Assembly: GCA_036279355.1 (NCBI GenBank)
Contig: DASUJH010000002.1
Location: 62,001-126,000 of the forward strand
Length of the DNA stretch: 64,000 nt
Source of the DNA: Gemmatimonadales bacterium
Lineage (GTDB): Bacteria; Gemmatimonadota; Gemmatimonadetes; Gemmatimonadales; GWC2-71-9
Reading direction: 5' to 3'
Part shown: in pieces, positions 9,368-17,585 of the stretch
How positions within the stretch are numbered: position 1 is the stretch's first letter
How the letters are laid out: every line of letters starts with the position of its first letter
Made by a program: the position numbers and the translations under genes
The notes under the pieces: model-generated
Told to the model about the DNA's origin: nothing
Seen by the model: the letters and a program-made list of their open reading frames with translations, nothing else
Database searches by the model: none

Positions 9368-10422
9368 ACCAGCTTTTCGCTCGCGACTGCGCGGACGAGG
9401 CCGAGTGGGACGCATTCGTCCGCGGCATCCGCTGGACCACCGTGCACCACGCCTACCGGTACGGCCGGCTGCTCGCCGCCTCCTTCGGCTACCTGCGGCA
9501 GGACTATCGCGTGATCGAGTCGCGTGGGACGATCATGGCCGCGATTCCGCTGATGCAATTCTCCGTGGGCCGGCTCTGCCGCTCGCTGCAATCTCTTCCC
9601 TTCGACATCTATGGCGGCCCAGTGCTGCATCCGGATCACACCGATGACGCCGACCTCCACCGGGCAATCGCGCGGGACGTCGACGAGCTGGCGGGTCGCC
9701 GCGGCGCCTTCGAGGTCCGCTTCTCGATCCCGGTGTCGGCGCCCCCCGCCGTCGAACGCTGTCTCAAGTCGCTCGGCCACGTCGAGAGCAAGGTGACCGA
9801 TTGTCCCGTGCTGACCCTGGGCCGGCCGCTCGAGCAGATCCGTCAGGGCTACTCGGCCCAATTGCGCCGAGCGCTGAGAGTGAGCGCGCGGCAAGGGGTG
9901 ACGGTCGAAGTCGGTGCGCCGCTCGATGTGCTCGAGTCACTCTATCCGCTCTATCGCGCACGCATGCAGCAGATCGGCGCGACGGTGAAGCCTTGGCGAT
10001 TCATCGAGGGCGTCGTCACGCAGCGGATCGGACTACCCTTTGTGGCACATCTCGGCGGCCGAGCGATCGGATTTCTCATTCTCCTCGCGACACCGGGAAT
10101 CGCGATCTACTGGATTTCGGCCATGGAGCCCGACGCGTCGCGCACCCGGCCGATGAACGCCATGCTGGACGCGGCCATCGCCTGGTCGCACGCCGAAGGC
10201 ATCCCGCGTTTCAGCTTTGGGGAGTCGCATGGGCGGTCGGGACTCGTGCGATTCAAGCAGTCGTTCGGGCCCGAGATGAGTCAGCACGTGGTGATGGTCC
10301 GCACCTATCGGCCAATGATCCAGCGGAGCTGGAGCCTGCTCGAACCCGCGGCCCGGCGGAGTTACGCACTGTGGGACCGCTGGCGCGCGCCTCTGGCTCG
10401 AAGGCTGAGCCACCGATCGTGA
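9364..10422 (+). CDS. FemAB-like GNAT acyltransferase
   Basis: A roughly 352-aa protein with the double-GNAT organisation of FemAB-related proteins: an opening EWDAFVRG segment, an early hydrophobic sheet (IMAAIPLMQFSVGRL) and a second half beginning near IRQGYSAQLRRALR. The second half continues through GRAIGFLILLATPG and ends in FSFGESHGRSGLVRFKQSFG, a characteristic FemAB/PEP-CTERM-associated ending. Such proteins add amino acids or acyl groups to envelope glycans or lipids. No ATG, GTG or TTG lies between the previous stop and the conserved N-terminus. I place the start at CTG 9364, which overlaps the upstream TGA as CTGA and has AGGA 8 nt upstream. A GTG at 9442 would remove conserved sequence. 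Donor and acceptor unknown. Confidence 0.78.
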   Translation: MNQLFARDCADEAEWDAFVRGIRWTTVHHAYRYGRLLAASFGYLRQDYRVIESRGTIMAAIPLMQFSVGRLCRSLQSLPFDIYGGPVLHPDHTDDADLHRAIARDVDELAGRRGAFEVRFSIPVSAPPAVERCLKSLGHVESKVTDCPVLTLGRPLEQIRQGYSAQLRRALRVSARQGVTVEVGAPLDVLESLYPLYRARMQQIGATVKPWRFIEGVVTQRIGLPFVAHLGGRAIGFLILLATPGIAIYWISAMEPDASRTRPMNAMLDAAIAWSHAEGIPRFSFGESHGRSGLVRFKQSFGPEMSQHVVMVRTYRPMIQRSWSLLEPAARRSYALWDRWRAPLARRLSHRS

Positions 10423-11486
10423 TAGACCAGTCTCCACCCGGCATCCCTCCGGGTTGCATGGACCACCTCGCCGGCAGGCGAGTGCTCGTCACCGGGGCAA
10501 CCGGATTCGTCGGCCAGCACGTCGCGCGCGCGCTGCGTGCGGGGCCTGGTATCACGGTCCGGATTCTGGCGCGATCCCCCGACAAGGCGCACGAGGTGTT
10601 CGGCTCCGCGGCCGGTTCGATCGACGTGCGGCTCGGCGACGTCACTGATCCGGCATCGCTCGATCGGGTCTGCGACAGTGTGGACCTCGTCATCCATAGC
10701 GGAAGCGCGGTGCCCTACGCGTTCGCGCGCGGCGCGCCGCCGGGCGAGTTCACCCGGGTCAACCTGCAGGGCACGGAGAATCTGGCCCGGGCCGCGCTCG
10801 GTGCCCGCGTTCGCAAGTTCGTGCACGTCTCCAGCACCGCCGCGATGGGCACACCCCGCGAGCCGGCGGTGAATGAGACCACGCCGTGCCGGCCAACATC
10901 TCCCTACCAGCGCTCGAAGTACGAGTCGGAGCAGGCGCTGCTCGACATGCAGCGCGAGCGGGGCCTCGCCGTGGCGATCGTGCGGCCCTGTCTTGTCGCG
11001 GGCGAGGGCAAACGTGGCGGCGAGCTGCTGAAGCTCTTCCGATTGTGCCGGCGCGGGACGTTCCCCGTGATCGGCGGACGACTCGAGATCGAGAAGCCGC
11101 TCGTCGCGGTGGACGATGTGGTTCAGGCGTTGCTGCTCGCATCGGAACGTGCACCGACGGGTGGGATCTATCTGGTGCATTCGGGCGGAGGCCACACCCT
11201 CGGAGCCATCCTGCGCGAGGCCGGCAGGCTCGTGGGGAGGCAGCGGCCGTACCTTTCGATTCCGATGCCCGCTGCCGATGCCGCCGCCCGGGCCGGCACC
11301 TGGCTCTCGCGGCGACTCGGACGGCAGCTCCCGCTCACCCGCGAGCGGCTGGACCTCTTCCTGATGGACCGCCACATCGAGATCCGCAAGGCGGACGCGG
11401 AGCTCGGTTTCCGTCCCCAGCACCAGGACCTCGCGGAGATGCTGGGCCGCACCTACCGGAACTACGTCGCCACGAAGCAGCTATAG
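10419..11486 (+). CDS. NAD-dependent epimerase/dehydratase (extended SDR)
   Basis: A 355-aa extended short-chain dehydrogenase/reductase. The nucleotide-binding motif VLVTGATGFVG lies near the N-terminus, the catalytic Ser/Thr region is VHVSSTAAMG and the YxxxK pair is in PYQRSKYESE. An Rossmann-type NAD binding site and a C-terminal substrate domain of normal length are present. Family members act on nucleotide sugars, sterols or dihydroflavonols. The GTG at 10419 overlaps the previous stop as GTGA, matching the coupling of the three upstream genes. The ATG at 10458 (MDHLAGRR) is an equally good start by homology length but lacks a ribosome site. It is the last gene of the operon before tRNA-Arg. 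Confidence 0.85.
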   Translation: MIDQSPPGIPPGCMDHLAGRRVLVTGATGFVGQHVARALRAGPGITVRILARSPDKAHEVFGSAAGSIDVRLGDVTDPASLDRVCDSVDLVIHSGSAVPYAFARGAPPGEFTRVNLQGTENLARAALGARVRKFVHVSSTAAMGTPREPAVNETTPCRPTSPYQRSKYESEQALLDMQRERGLAVAIVRPCLVAGEGKRGGELLKLFRLCRRGTFPVIGGRLEIEKPLVAVDDVVQALLLASERAPTGGIYLVHSGGGHTLGAILREAGRLVGRQRPYLSIPMPAADAAARAGTWLSRRLGRQLPLTRERLDLFLMDRHIEIRKADAELGFRPQHQDLAEMLGRTYRNYVATKQL

Positions 11487-11548
11487 CCGCAGGGGTGCCG
11501 TGGGGCGCCCGGGCCATTAGAATTCCGGCTCTGGTCACATGTGCCTAC

Positions 11549-11622
11549 GGGTCCGTAGCTCAGTTGGATAGAGCGCTTGCCTCCGGAGCAAGAGGTCGCG
11601 CGTTCGAATCGCGCCGGGCCCA
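11549..11622 (+). tRNA. tRNA-Arg (anticodon CCG)
   Basis: The cloverleaf can be drawn fully. The acceptor stem GGGTCCG pairs with CGGGCCC (one T-G wobble). The D arm is GCTC/GAGC and the anticodon stem is CTTGC/GCAAG with loop CTCCGGA, giving anticodon CCG for codon CGG. The T arm is GCGCG/CGCGC with loop TTCGAAT. The discriminator is A and CCA is not encoded. It lies 62 bp after the epimerase gene and is followed by a terminator-like hairpin. Confidence 0.97.
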
Positions 11623-11636
11623 TGCATCGGAATCAT

Positions 11637-11676
11637 CATCCCCGCTAACGGTTAGCCGCTGGCGGGGATGGTCGTT
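11637..11676 (+). terminator. Intrinsic terminator-like hairpin after tRNA-Arg
   Basis: CATCCCCGC (11637-11645) and GCGGGGATG (11662-11670) form a perfect 9-bp stem. The loop contains a second small palindrome (CTAAC-G-GTTAG). GTCGTTTTC follows, so there is a short T-rich tail. Its position 15 bp after the tRNA fits transcription termination. Confidence 0.65.
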
Positions 11677-11742
11677 TTCACGGAGGCCCTGCCCGATGCG
11701 ATTTTCGCGGCGGCCGGGCAGCGGATCCGCAACCTGCTCTGA
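11668..11742 (+). pseudogene. Possible C-terminal remnant of a molybdopterin-binding oxidoreductase
   Basis: A 24-codon reading frame ending in TGA contains ALPDAIFAAAGQRIRNL. This resembles the extreme C-terminus of xanthine-dehydrogenase-family large subunits (typically ALANAIFAATGKRIRxLP). It has no preceding coding sequence in frame and overlaps the tRNA terminator, so if the resemblance is real it is a decayed fragment. The match is short and rests on memory of the family, so chance is quite possible. Confidence 0.25.
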
Positions 11743-11825
11743 GCCCCCAGCCAGGGCTGCGCTGCCTCGCCGGGGCGGTCTCGCCGGCCCCCGTTCGGTC
11801 AATCGCCAAGGGCTCCAATCGCTCG

Positions 11826-12029
11826 CTAGGTGGGGAAGGCCGAAGGTCGCCGGCGACACGCCCGGACGCAGTAGACCAGCGTGACACCGATCGCGGTGCC
11901 CACGATGCTCATGGCCAGCGGGAAGGCGACATCCGACGGCGCCACCGCCCAGACCGCCGCGTAGGCTAGTCCGGCGATCGCGAATACCCATCCTGCCACT
12001 CGGAGCGTCGATCTCGGCCAGTCAGCCAC
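11826..12029 (-). CDS. Small two-helix membrane protein, uncharacterised
   Basis: A 67-aa frame starting at GTG 12029 encodes two hydrophobic segments (VAGWVFAIAGLAYAAVWAVA and FPLAMSIVGTAIGVTLVYCV) joined by a short polar turn. The C-terminus is basic (RACRRRP), giving a credible positive-inside small membrane protein. No clear ribosome-binding site is seen and I recognise no family. It lies in an otherwise gene-poor stretch between tRNA-Arg and the DinB-like gene, so it may be a real orphan or a remnant. Confidence 0.4.
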   Translation of the reverse strand: MADWPRSTLRVAGWVFAIAGLAYAAVWAVAPSDVAFPLAMSIVGTAIGVTLVYCVRACRRRPSAFPT

Positions 12030-12314
12030 ACCGTTGGGCCCCAGGGAAGCGGACGGGCTCTTCGGGATGAAGTTGGCGTACAGCGCCAGGGTCAGTCCGA
12101 TGAGGATCTGGGCGCTGCGTTCTACGCCGTGCTCGTCGTCTGTACGGCTGGCTTGCGAACCTGCTCGGATGGGCGACGTTCCTCATCGCCGCCGCTGCCG
12201 GCATCGGAGCTGTGTGGGCCGGCGTGGGAGGCTAGTTCGCCATTGCCCCGGTCGCATTGCGGGAGCAGAGGCGCGACTTAGCTTGTCCGGAATGGGCCAG
12301 ACGAGGATCAGCTC
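12030..12314. other. Gene-free stretch with a possible frameshifted membrane-protein remnant
   Basis: No intact gene is supported here. Reading the plus strand, one frame gives GAAFYAVLVV near 12112-12141 and a second frame continues with YGWLANLLGWATFLIAAAAG up to a stop at 12233-12235. Joined by one frameshift these would make a hydrophobic tail of a small membrane protein. I treat it as possible decay, not as a gene. The last 30 bases carry the ribosome site (GAGGA) of the DinB-like gene. Confidence 0.3.
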
Positions 12315-12839
12315 ATGATCGCCAGATCCCGACCCGCGCTTGACGAGTACCCCGCCGCCCTCGCCGGTTACGTCGGGAGGATCGGCGAGGAGGAAGAAGT
12401 CCTGGCCGTCCTCGCCGACCAGCTCGACGAGCTCCCCGCCTTGCTCGGCCGCTCGGGCGAGGGCCTGGGCGATTATCGCTACACGCCCGGCAAGTGGACC
12501 GTGAAGGAGGTCGTGGGCCATCTCTCCGACACGGAGCGGATTCTTTCCTGTCGCGCGCTCCGCTTCGCCCGCGGCGATGCCACGCCGCTGGCCAGCTTCG
12601 ACGACCAGGCCTATGTGGCCGAGCTCGGTGCGGCCGGCCGCATGCTGTCCGAGATGATCGGGGAGTGGAGCGACGTGAGGCGCGCGGCCCTGGCGCTCTT
12701 CCGCCACCTGTCGGCGGCCGCGTGGTGCCGGCGGGGAATCGCCAGCGACCAGCCGATCAGCGTCCGCGCCCTCGCCTATGTCATCGCCGGCCACACGCGA
12801 CACCACGTGGAGACCTTGCGGGCGCGGTACATCTCGTGA
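12315..12839 (+). CDS. DinB/YfiT-like four-helix protein
   Basis: A 174-aa protein of the DinB/YfiT superfamily: four-helix metalloproteins, several acting as thiol-dependent S-transferases. The YTPGKWTVKEVVGHLSDTE segment carries the first conserved His. The C-terminal helix AYVIAGHTRHHVETLR supplies the usual HxxHH-type metal ligands. GAGGA lies 7 nt before the ATG, supporting the start. It stands alone between the decayed region and a convergent aldo/keto reductase gene. Its substrate (bacillithiol, mycothiol or another thiol) cannot be told from sequence. Confidence 0.82.
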   Translation: MIARSRPALDEYPAALAGYVGRIGEEEEVLAVLADQLDELPALLGRSGEGLGDYRYTPGKWTVKEVVGHLSDTERILSCRALRFARGDATPLASFDDQAYVAELGAAGRMLSEMIGEWSDVRRAALALFRHLSAAAWCRRGIASDQPISVRALAYVIAGHTRHHVETLRARYIS

Positions 12840-12912
12840 CGCGATCCCAGGCGCTCACCCATGACGTTCAACCGCATGGGCCGCCTCACCGCCGCGGCCG
12901 GCGTTCCGCGCC

Positions 12913-13899
12913 TTACCGATTCACCGCCGCCATTCCCCCCGCCGGATATCGCGCCCCCGCCGTGACCCCCTTGGGGAACGCCTCATTGAGCGCGTCCAGG
13001 TCGGCCTCGGTGAGTTCCACCTCCGCGGCCCCGGCGTCTTCCTCCAGATAGCGCACCCGCTTGGTGCCCGGAATCGGCACGATGTCCTCGCCCTGCGCCA
13101 TCACCCACGCGAGCGCCAGTTGCGACGGGGTGCAGCGCTTCTTCCCCGCCATCTCCTCGATGCGCGTCACCAGCTCGAGATTCTTCTGGAAGTTCTCGCC
13201 CTGAAACCTCGGATGGTTGCGGCGCCAGTCGCCCTCGGCCAGGTCCTCCGGCGTGCGAATCTGCCCCGAGAGAAATCCACGGCCGAGCGGACTGTACGCG
13301 ACGAAGCCGATGCCGAGCTCGCGACAGGTGGGCAGGATCTCATCCTCCGGGTCGCGGCTCCAGAGCGAATACTCGGTCTGCAACGCGCTGATCGGGTGGG
13401 CGGCCTGCGCGCGCCGGATGGTGGCCGGCGCCGCCTCCGAGAGTCCGAGATACTGCACCTTGCCGGCGCGGATCAACTCCCCCATGGCGCCCACCGTCTC
13501 TTCGATCGGCACCGTAGGGTCGACCCGATGCTGATAGTAGAGGTCGATGTGATCCACGGCCAGTCTTTTCAGTGATGCATCGCACGCCTGGCGCACGTAC
13601 TCGGGGCGGCCGTTCACACCGGCCCACGTGCCGTCGGGCTTGCGCACGTTGCCGAACTTGGTGGCGAGCACCACGCGGTCGCGGCGGTCTCGGATGGCCC
13701 GACCCACCAGCTCTTCGTTGGTGTTGGGCCCGTAAATGTCTGCGGTATCGAGAAAATCGATGCCAAGCTCGATGGCGCGGTGGATCGTGGCGATGGACTC
13801 CCGGTCATCACGCACGCCGTAGAAATCGGACATGCCCATGCAACCAAGCCCCATGGCGGAAACGCCAAGGCCCTGGGACCCGAGCTTACGCTGCTCCAT
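12913..13899 (-). CDS. Aldo/keto reductase
   Basis: A 328-aa NADPH-dependent aldo/keto reductase of the YajO/Tas-like group. The TIM-barrel signature is complete: the N-terminal [29 protein letters not shown] with Asp and catalytic Tyr, Lys in VVLATKFGN and His in YYQHRVDP. The C-terminal cofactor motif is [14 protein letters not shown]. It reduces carbonyl compounds in the cytoplasm; substrate unknown. I use the ATG at 13899 because GGAGG lies 9 nt upstream and MEQRKLG is the usual beginning; the open frame upstream to 14148 is not needed. It diverges from the B12 radical SAM gene across about 290 bp in which no clear promoter stands out. Confidence 0.93.
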   Translation of the reverse strand: MEQRKLGSQGLGVSAMGLGCMGMSDFYGVRDDRESIATIHRAIELGIDFLDTADIYGPNTNEELVGRAIRDRRDRVVLATKFGNVRKPDGTWAGVNGRPEYVRQACDASLKRLAVDHIDLYYQHRVDPTVPIEETVGAMGELIRAGKVQYLGLSEAAPATIRRAQAAHPISALQTEYSLWSRDPEDEILPTCRELGIGFVAYSPLGRGFLSGQIRTPEDLAEGDWRRNHPRFQGENFQKNLELVTRIEEMAGKKRCTPSQLALAWVMAQGEDIVPIPGTKRVRYLEEDAGAAEVELTEADLDALNEAFPKGVTAGARYPAGGMAAVNR

Positions 13900-14187
13900 C
13901 GGCTGTTGCCTCCCTATCTCAGTGACACTGCTGCCCGCACCTGCGCGTGCAGCCCATCGTAGCGCCCCATGGGGATGGCGCGCCAGCCCATCGCCGAGCC
14001 TGCGCCGAAGCTTGGGAATCCGGGGACTGGCCAGAAACCGGCATTCTTCCCATGTTGGACTTTGGAATTGCCCGCGCGACGGCCAGCCGGAAGAACCTCG
14101 GATGACAGATGCAGCGGGACCTACTCCCGCTGCGCGCTGACGACGCATCGTTCACCGCGGCCGGGATCGCCGCGGAGGACTCAGCGC

Positions 14188-15708
14188 ATGCGCTTGCTGC
14201 TCATACAGCCACCCCAGGGAACCCGATTCGGCTTCACCCGCATCCTCATGGTCGAGCCCCTCGGGCTCGAGTGCGTGGGAGCCGCTCTCAAGCTCCATGA
14301 TCACGAGGTGCAGCTCATCGACCTCCGCCTCGACCGCGCGTCGGCACTCCACTCGGCCCTCACCCGACGGCGGCCCGATGCCGTCGGCATCAGTTGCGGC
14401 TTTACCACCGACGTGTACTCGACGCTCTGGACCGCGCGGACGGTCAAGGCCACGATCCCCGGCACCCCCGTGTTCGTCGGCGGCCACCACGCCTCGCTGA
14501 TTCCCGGCGACTTCCTCTTCGCGGGCTCGCCAGTGGACGCGGTCGTGATCGGCGAGGGCGAGTGGACCGGCCTCGAGCTGGCCGACGCGCTCGAGCGCGG
14601 CGACGATCCCGCGACCGTTCCCGGCGTGCTCACGCTCGACAACCGCGCCAGCGGGTATAAGCAGCGCACCCACGCGACGAGCCTGGACGATCTGCCCCTC
14701 CCCGACCGCCGGCTCACGCTCCGCTACCGGCGCCGGTATCACCATGCCTTCGACACGCCGTCGGCCTGCGTCGAGACGTCGCGCGGGTGCCCATTCGACT
14801 GCAACTTCTGCAGCATCTGGGTCTTCTACCAGCGGCGCGCGCGGCGCCGGTCGCCCGAGCGCATCGTCCAGGACCTGGAGCAGGTGCGCGCGCTCGGTGA
14901 GGACCGGATCTTCTTCACCGACGACATCGCCTTTCTCCAGCACGACGCGTACGAGGAGCTGGGCCATCGGATCCGGGACGCGCACCTCCGGCAGCACTAC
15001 TCGTGTGAGACCCGCGCCGATCTCATCGTGCGATACCGCGACCTCTTCGCCCTCTGGAAGGAGGTCGGACTCAAGACGGTCTTTCTCGGCATCGAAAAGG
15101 TGGACGACAACGGGCTCGATGCGATCCGGAAGCGGACCAAAGGCGGCGCGGCGACGAACCTGGAGGCGATCGAGATCCTCCGGAGCCACGGCATCACCCC
15201 GATGACCTCGCTCATCACCGATCCCGCCTGGGGCGAGGAGGACTTCGACCGGCTGGAGGAGTTCCTGAGCCTGCTCGAGCTCCCCTGCCCGACCTTCACC
15301 ATCCTCACACCGCTCCCGGGCACCGAGCTCTGGGAAAGCCACAAGGACCGGCTCATCACCGACGACTACAGCCTCTTCGACGTGATGCACCTGGTGCTCC
15401 CGTCGAAGCTCTCTCCGGACCGGTTCTACGAGCGGTTTGCCGGACTCTACTGCCGCATGGACGCCAACGCACGCCTCACCTGGCCGGCCGTGCGCAACCT
15501 CACGAAGCTCGTGCTCGAGGGGAAGAGCTTTGCCGTGCGGCGCGTGCTCAAGGCCGCGCGCGAGCTGCGCGACCCCAAGTCGTTCCTGAAGTACTCGGGG
15601 ACGCATGCCCGGCCCGGGTTCGTGCCGTCGGGATTCGGCAAGGCGCCCTGGGTGGACCGCTCCCGCTCGTTCCTCGCGGAGCGGCTCGCCTCACCCGCGG
15701 CTCAGTGA
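14188..15708 (+). CDS. B12-binding radical SAM protein, HpnR/Grs-like
   Basis: A 506-aa class B radical SAM protein. The first 150 residues are a cobalamin-binding Rossmann domain (MRLLLIQPPQ, EPLGLECVGAAL, VFVGGHHASL, VVIGEGEWT). The radical SAM cluster is CPFDCNFCSIW (Cys201, 205, 208), followed by the SPERIVQDLE segment and a TIM-barrel domain (FFTDDIAF, CETRADLIVR, TVFLGIEKVDD). This layout matches hopanoid C3-methylase HpnR and the archaeal GDGT ring synthases GrsA/GrsB, which act on unactivated carbons of lipids, although many other families share it. GGAGG lies 9 nt before the ATG at 14188. It converges with, and overlaps by 7 bp, a tetraether-synthase-like radical SAM gene, which suggests a shared lipid-modifying pathway. 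That role is inferred. Confidence 0.85.
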   Translation: MRLLLIQPPQGTRFGFTRILMVEPLGLECVGAALKLHDHEVQLIDLRLDRASALHSALTRRRPDAVGISCGFTTDVYSTLWTARTVKATIPGTPVFVGGHHASLIPGDFLFAGSPVDAVVIGEGEWTGLELADALERGDDPATVPGVLTLDNRASGYKQRTHATSLDDLPLPDRRLTLRYRRRYHHAFDTPSACVETSRGCPFDCNFCSIWVFYQRRARRRSPERIVQDLEQVRALGEDRIFFTDDIAFLQHDAYEELGHRIRDAHLRQHYSCETRADLIVRYRDLFALWKEVGLKTVFLGIEKVDDNGLDAIRKRTKGGAATNLEAIEILRSHGITPMTSLITDPAWGEEDFDRLEEFLSLLELPCPTFTILTPLPGTELWESHKDRLITDDYSLFDVMHLVLPSKLSPDRFYERFAGLYCRMDANARLTWPAVRNLTKLVLEGKSFAVRRVLKAARELRDPKSFLKYSGTHARPGFVPSGFGKAPWVDRSRSFLAERLASPAAQ

Positions 15709-17561
15709 CAGCCGCAGCCTGACCCGCATCCCTCTCCGCTCGCACCGGGCGCCGCGTGCGCGTCGAGCAGCGGCAGCGCGCGCGACGGAAGGTCCATCGC
15801 CCGATTGCCCGCATAGATTTTGTGCCGGCCGCGCTCGTGGAACCAATCCTTCGTGTTCGCCACCATGTGCATGTTCTCCACGATCTGCCGCCAGCCCACC
15901 CCGGTGTTGTAGGCGCAGAAGGAGATCTCGCCCTCCTGCGTGGCGTAGGGGATCACGCACATCTCGGTGCGGCGGAAGTCGTAGGTCCAGAGGTCCTGGA
16001 ACCACATGCCGCCCACCCAGAGCAGCTTCCAGTCGGTGGTCGGCCGCTTGCCCGCCATGAGCGCACCGTTGGTCTTCCGGTTGAACACCTTGAGCAGGTC
16101 GATCACCGAGAGCCCCGCGGGCGCCTTCCGCTGGTCGAAGTTGCGCAGCAGTGCCAGCGCCACCTGCGTGAGCGTGGCCGAGGGGCCGCGCGAGGTGTCG
16201 CAGATGACGGCGACGTCCTGAACGAAGCGATCCACGTCGAAGAACTGGGTGACGGGCGCCCACGCCTTGGTCCGCTTGTTGGCGATGAGGAACACGCTCG
16301 AGCCGCAGTTCGGATGGCAGGAGCAGGACAGCCCGCCGAACTGGACCTCGGGCCCGCGCAGATGGTCCGCGAGCCAGGTGAAGGCGCCGAGCGAGCCCAG
16401 CGGGTACCAGTCGCGATACGGATCGATGCGCCCGTCGAAGTGCCGCTTGAGCTCGTGGGCCAGGTGCGAGATCGTGTAGCGCTGCCGCCGGCGATCCTCG
16501 TCGCTGATCCCCTCGTCGCGACCGGTGAACGAGACCGGCTGGAACGACACCGCGCTCATCCGCTCGCAGTTGTCGATCATGAACTGGAGGATCGGGCCCA
16601 CCTGGGTGTCGTTCACCGTGTTCACCACGGTGGTGACCGGCGTGATGTCGATGCCCGCCGCCGCCAGGTTTTCGATCGCCATGAGCTTGGCGTCGAACAG
16701 GTTGCTGATGTGACGGTGGCTGTTGGCCGCGTTGGTGACGCCGTCGAACTGGAAGTACACCAGGTCGAGCCCCGCCTCCTTGGCCTGGAACGCGAACTCG
16801 GGCTCCAGCGCAAACCGGATCCCGTTGGACGCGGCCTGCGTCCCGTAATAGCCCAGCTCCTTGGCGTAGCGGCAGGCCTCGAGGAAATGCGGTGACATCG
16901 TGGGCTCGCCGCCCGAGAACTGCACCGACATCTGGCGGCGGGGCTTGAAGGAGATCGAGTCGTCGAGGATCTGCTTCACTTCGTCCAGCGTGAGCTCGTG
17001 CACGTACCCCACCTGGTTCGCATCCATGAAGCACGGGTTGCACATCATGTTGCAGCGGTTGGTGAGGTCGATCGTGAGCACCGCGCCGCGGCCGTAGCGG
17101 ATGGTCGAGCTGCCGTGGCGGTGGATCAGCGCGTCGCCCGCGGTGGCGAAATCGCGGCCGTAGTAGCGAGCCTCGATGATCCGCTGCATGTCGGGGTCGA
17201 TCGAGAGCGTGTCCTCGAACTCCCCGTGGAGCGGACATCGCTTGCGCATGAGAATGCGGCCGTTCTCCTCGAGAATCGTGGCCTTGATCTCGCCCATATG
17301 TCCCTGCACCAGCTCGGACAGGTCGCGCTCGCCGGCGAGGATCGCGGTCCGGGTTTCCACCACGCAGCGCGGGCAGAGCGAATCGGTCTGCCGCGGCCAC
17401 CCGAGCGGCGGCTTGGAGCGCTGCCGAGTCTTGGGCAGCGGTGCCGGCGCCCAGCCCGGCTGGATCGACGCATGCTCAGGGATACGGGTGTTGACGGCCT
17501 GAAACGTCCCCCAGCCCGCGTTCGCAAGTTCCCTCACGGCCCCGGCCAGTAATTCATTCAT
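15702..17561 (-). CDS. Radical SAM protein of the tetraether-synthase (Tes/MSS-like) type
   Basis: A 619-aa radical SAM protein. An N-terminal rubredoxin-like module is visible: LCPRC (Cys63, Cys66) and RCPLHGEFED (Cys109). The radical SAM motif CNMMCNPCF (Cys170, 174, 177) comes next, then DANQVGYVHELT and FSGGEPTMSPH. Archaeal tetraether synthase has the same order: a CPxC...CPxHG iron site, then CxxxCxxCF(A)NA...GYxYE. Further Cys pairs occur in SCSCHPNC, and the protein ends in a Cys-rich tail (GCGSGCGCH), suggesting extra Fe-S clusters. A strong GGAGGAGG ribosome site precedes the ATG at 17561. It is the third gene of a minus-strand operon, 24 bp after a degenerate acyl-CoA-synthetase-like gene. 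Coupling of lipid tails is a reasonable hypothesis; another C-C bond chemistry cannot be excluded. Confidence 0.8.
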   Translation of the reverse strand: MNELLAGAVRELANAGWGTFQAVNTRIPEHASIQPGWAPAPLPKTRQRSKPPLGWPRQTDSLCPRCVVETRTAILAGERDLSELVQGHMGEIKATILEENGRILMRKRCPLHGEFEDTLSIDPDMQRIIEARYYGRDFATAGDALIHRHGSSTIRYGRGAVLTIDLTNRCNMMCNPCFMDANQVGYVHELTLDEVKQILDDSISFKPRRQMSVQFSGGEPTMSPHFLEACRYAKELGYYGTQAASNGIRFALEPEFAFQAKEAGLDLVYFQFDGVTNAANSHRHISNLFDAKLMAIENLAAAGIDITPVTTVVNTVNDTQVGPILQFMIDNCERMSAVSFQPVSFTGRDEGISDEDRRRQRYTISHLAHELKRHFDGRIDPYRDWYPLGSLGAFTWLADHLRGPEVQFGGLSCSCHPNCGSSVFLIANKRTKAWAPVTQFFDVDRFVQDVAVICDTSRGPSATLTQVALALLRNFDQRKAPAGLSVIDLLKVFNRKTNGALMAGKRPTTDWKLLWVGGMWFQDLWTYDFRRTEMCVIPYATQEGEISFCAYNTGVGWRQIVENMHMVANTKDWFHERGRHKIYAGNRAMDLPSRALPLLDAHAAPGASGEGCGSGCGCH

Positions 17562-17585
17562 ACTGCACCTCCTCCCCTCCCAAGT

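Noticed and set aside
11549-12314. tRNA-Arg as an active integration site with an island
   Set aside because: No integrase, no repeated tRNA 3' end seen nearby; at most an old scar.
14152-15606. 484-codon frame antisense to the B12 radical SAM gene
   Set aside because: Arg/Glu/Ala-rich shadow without domain; the sense strand carries all motifs and a good ribosome site.
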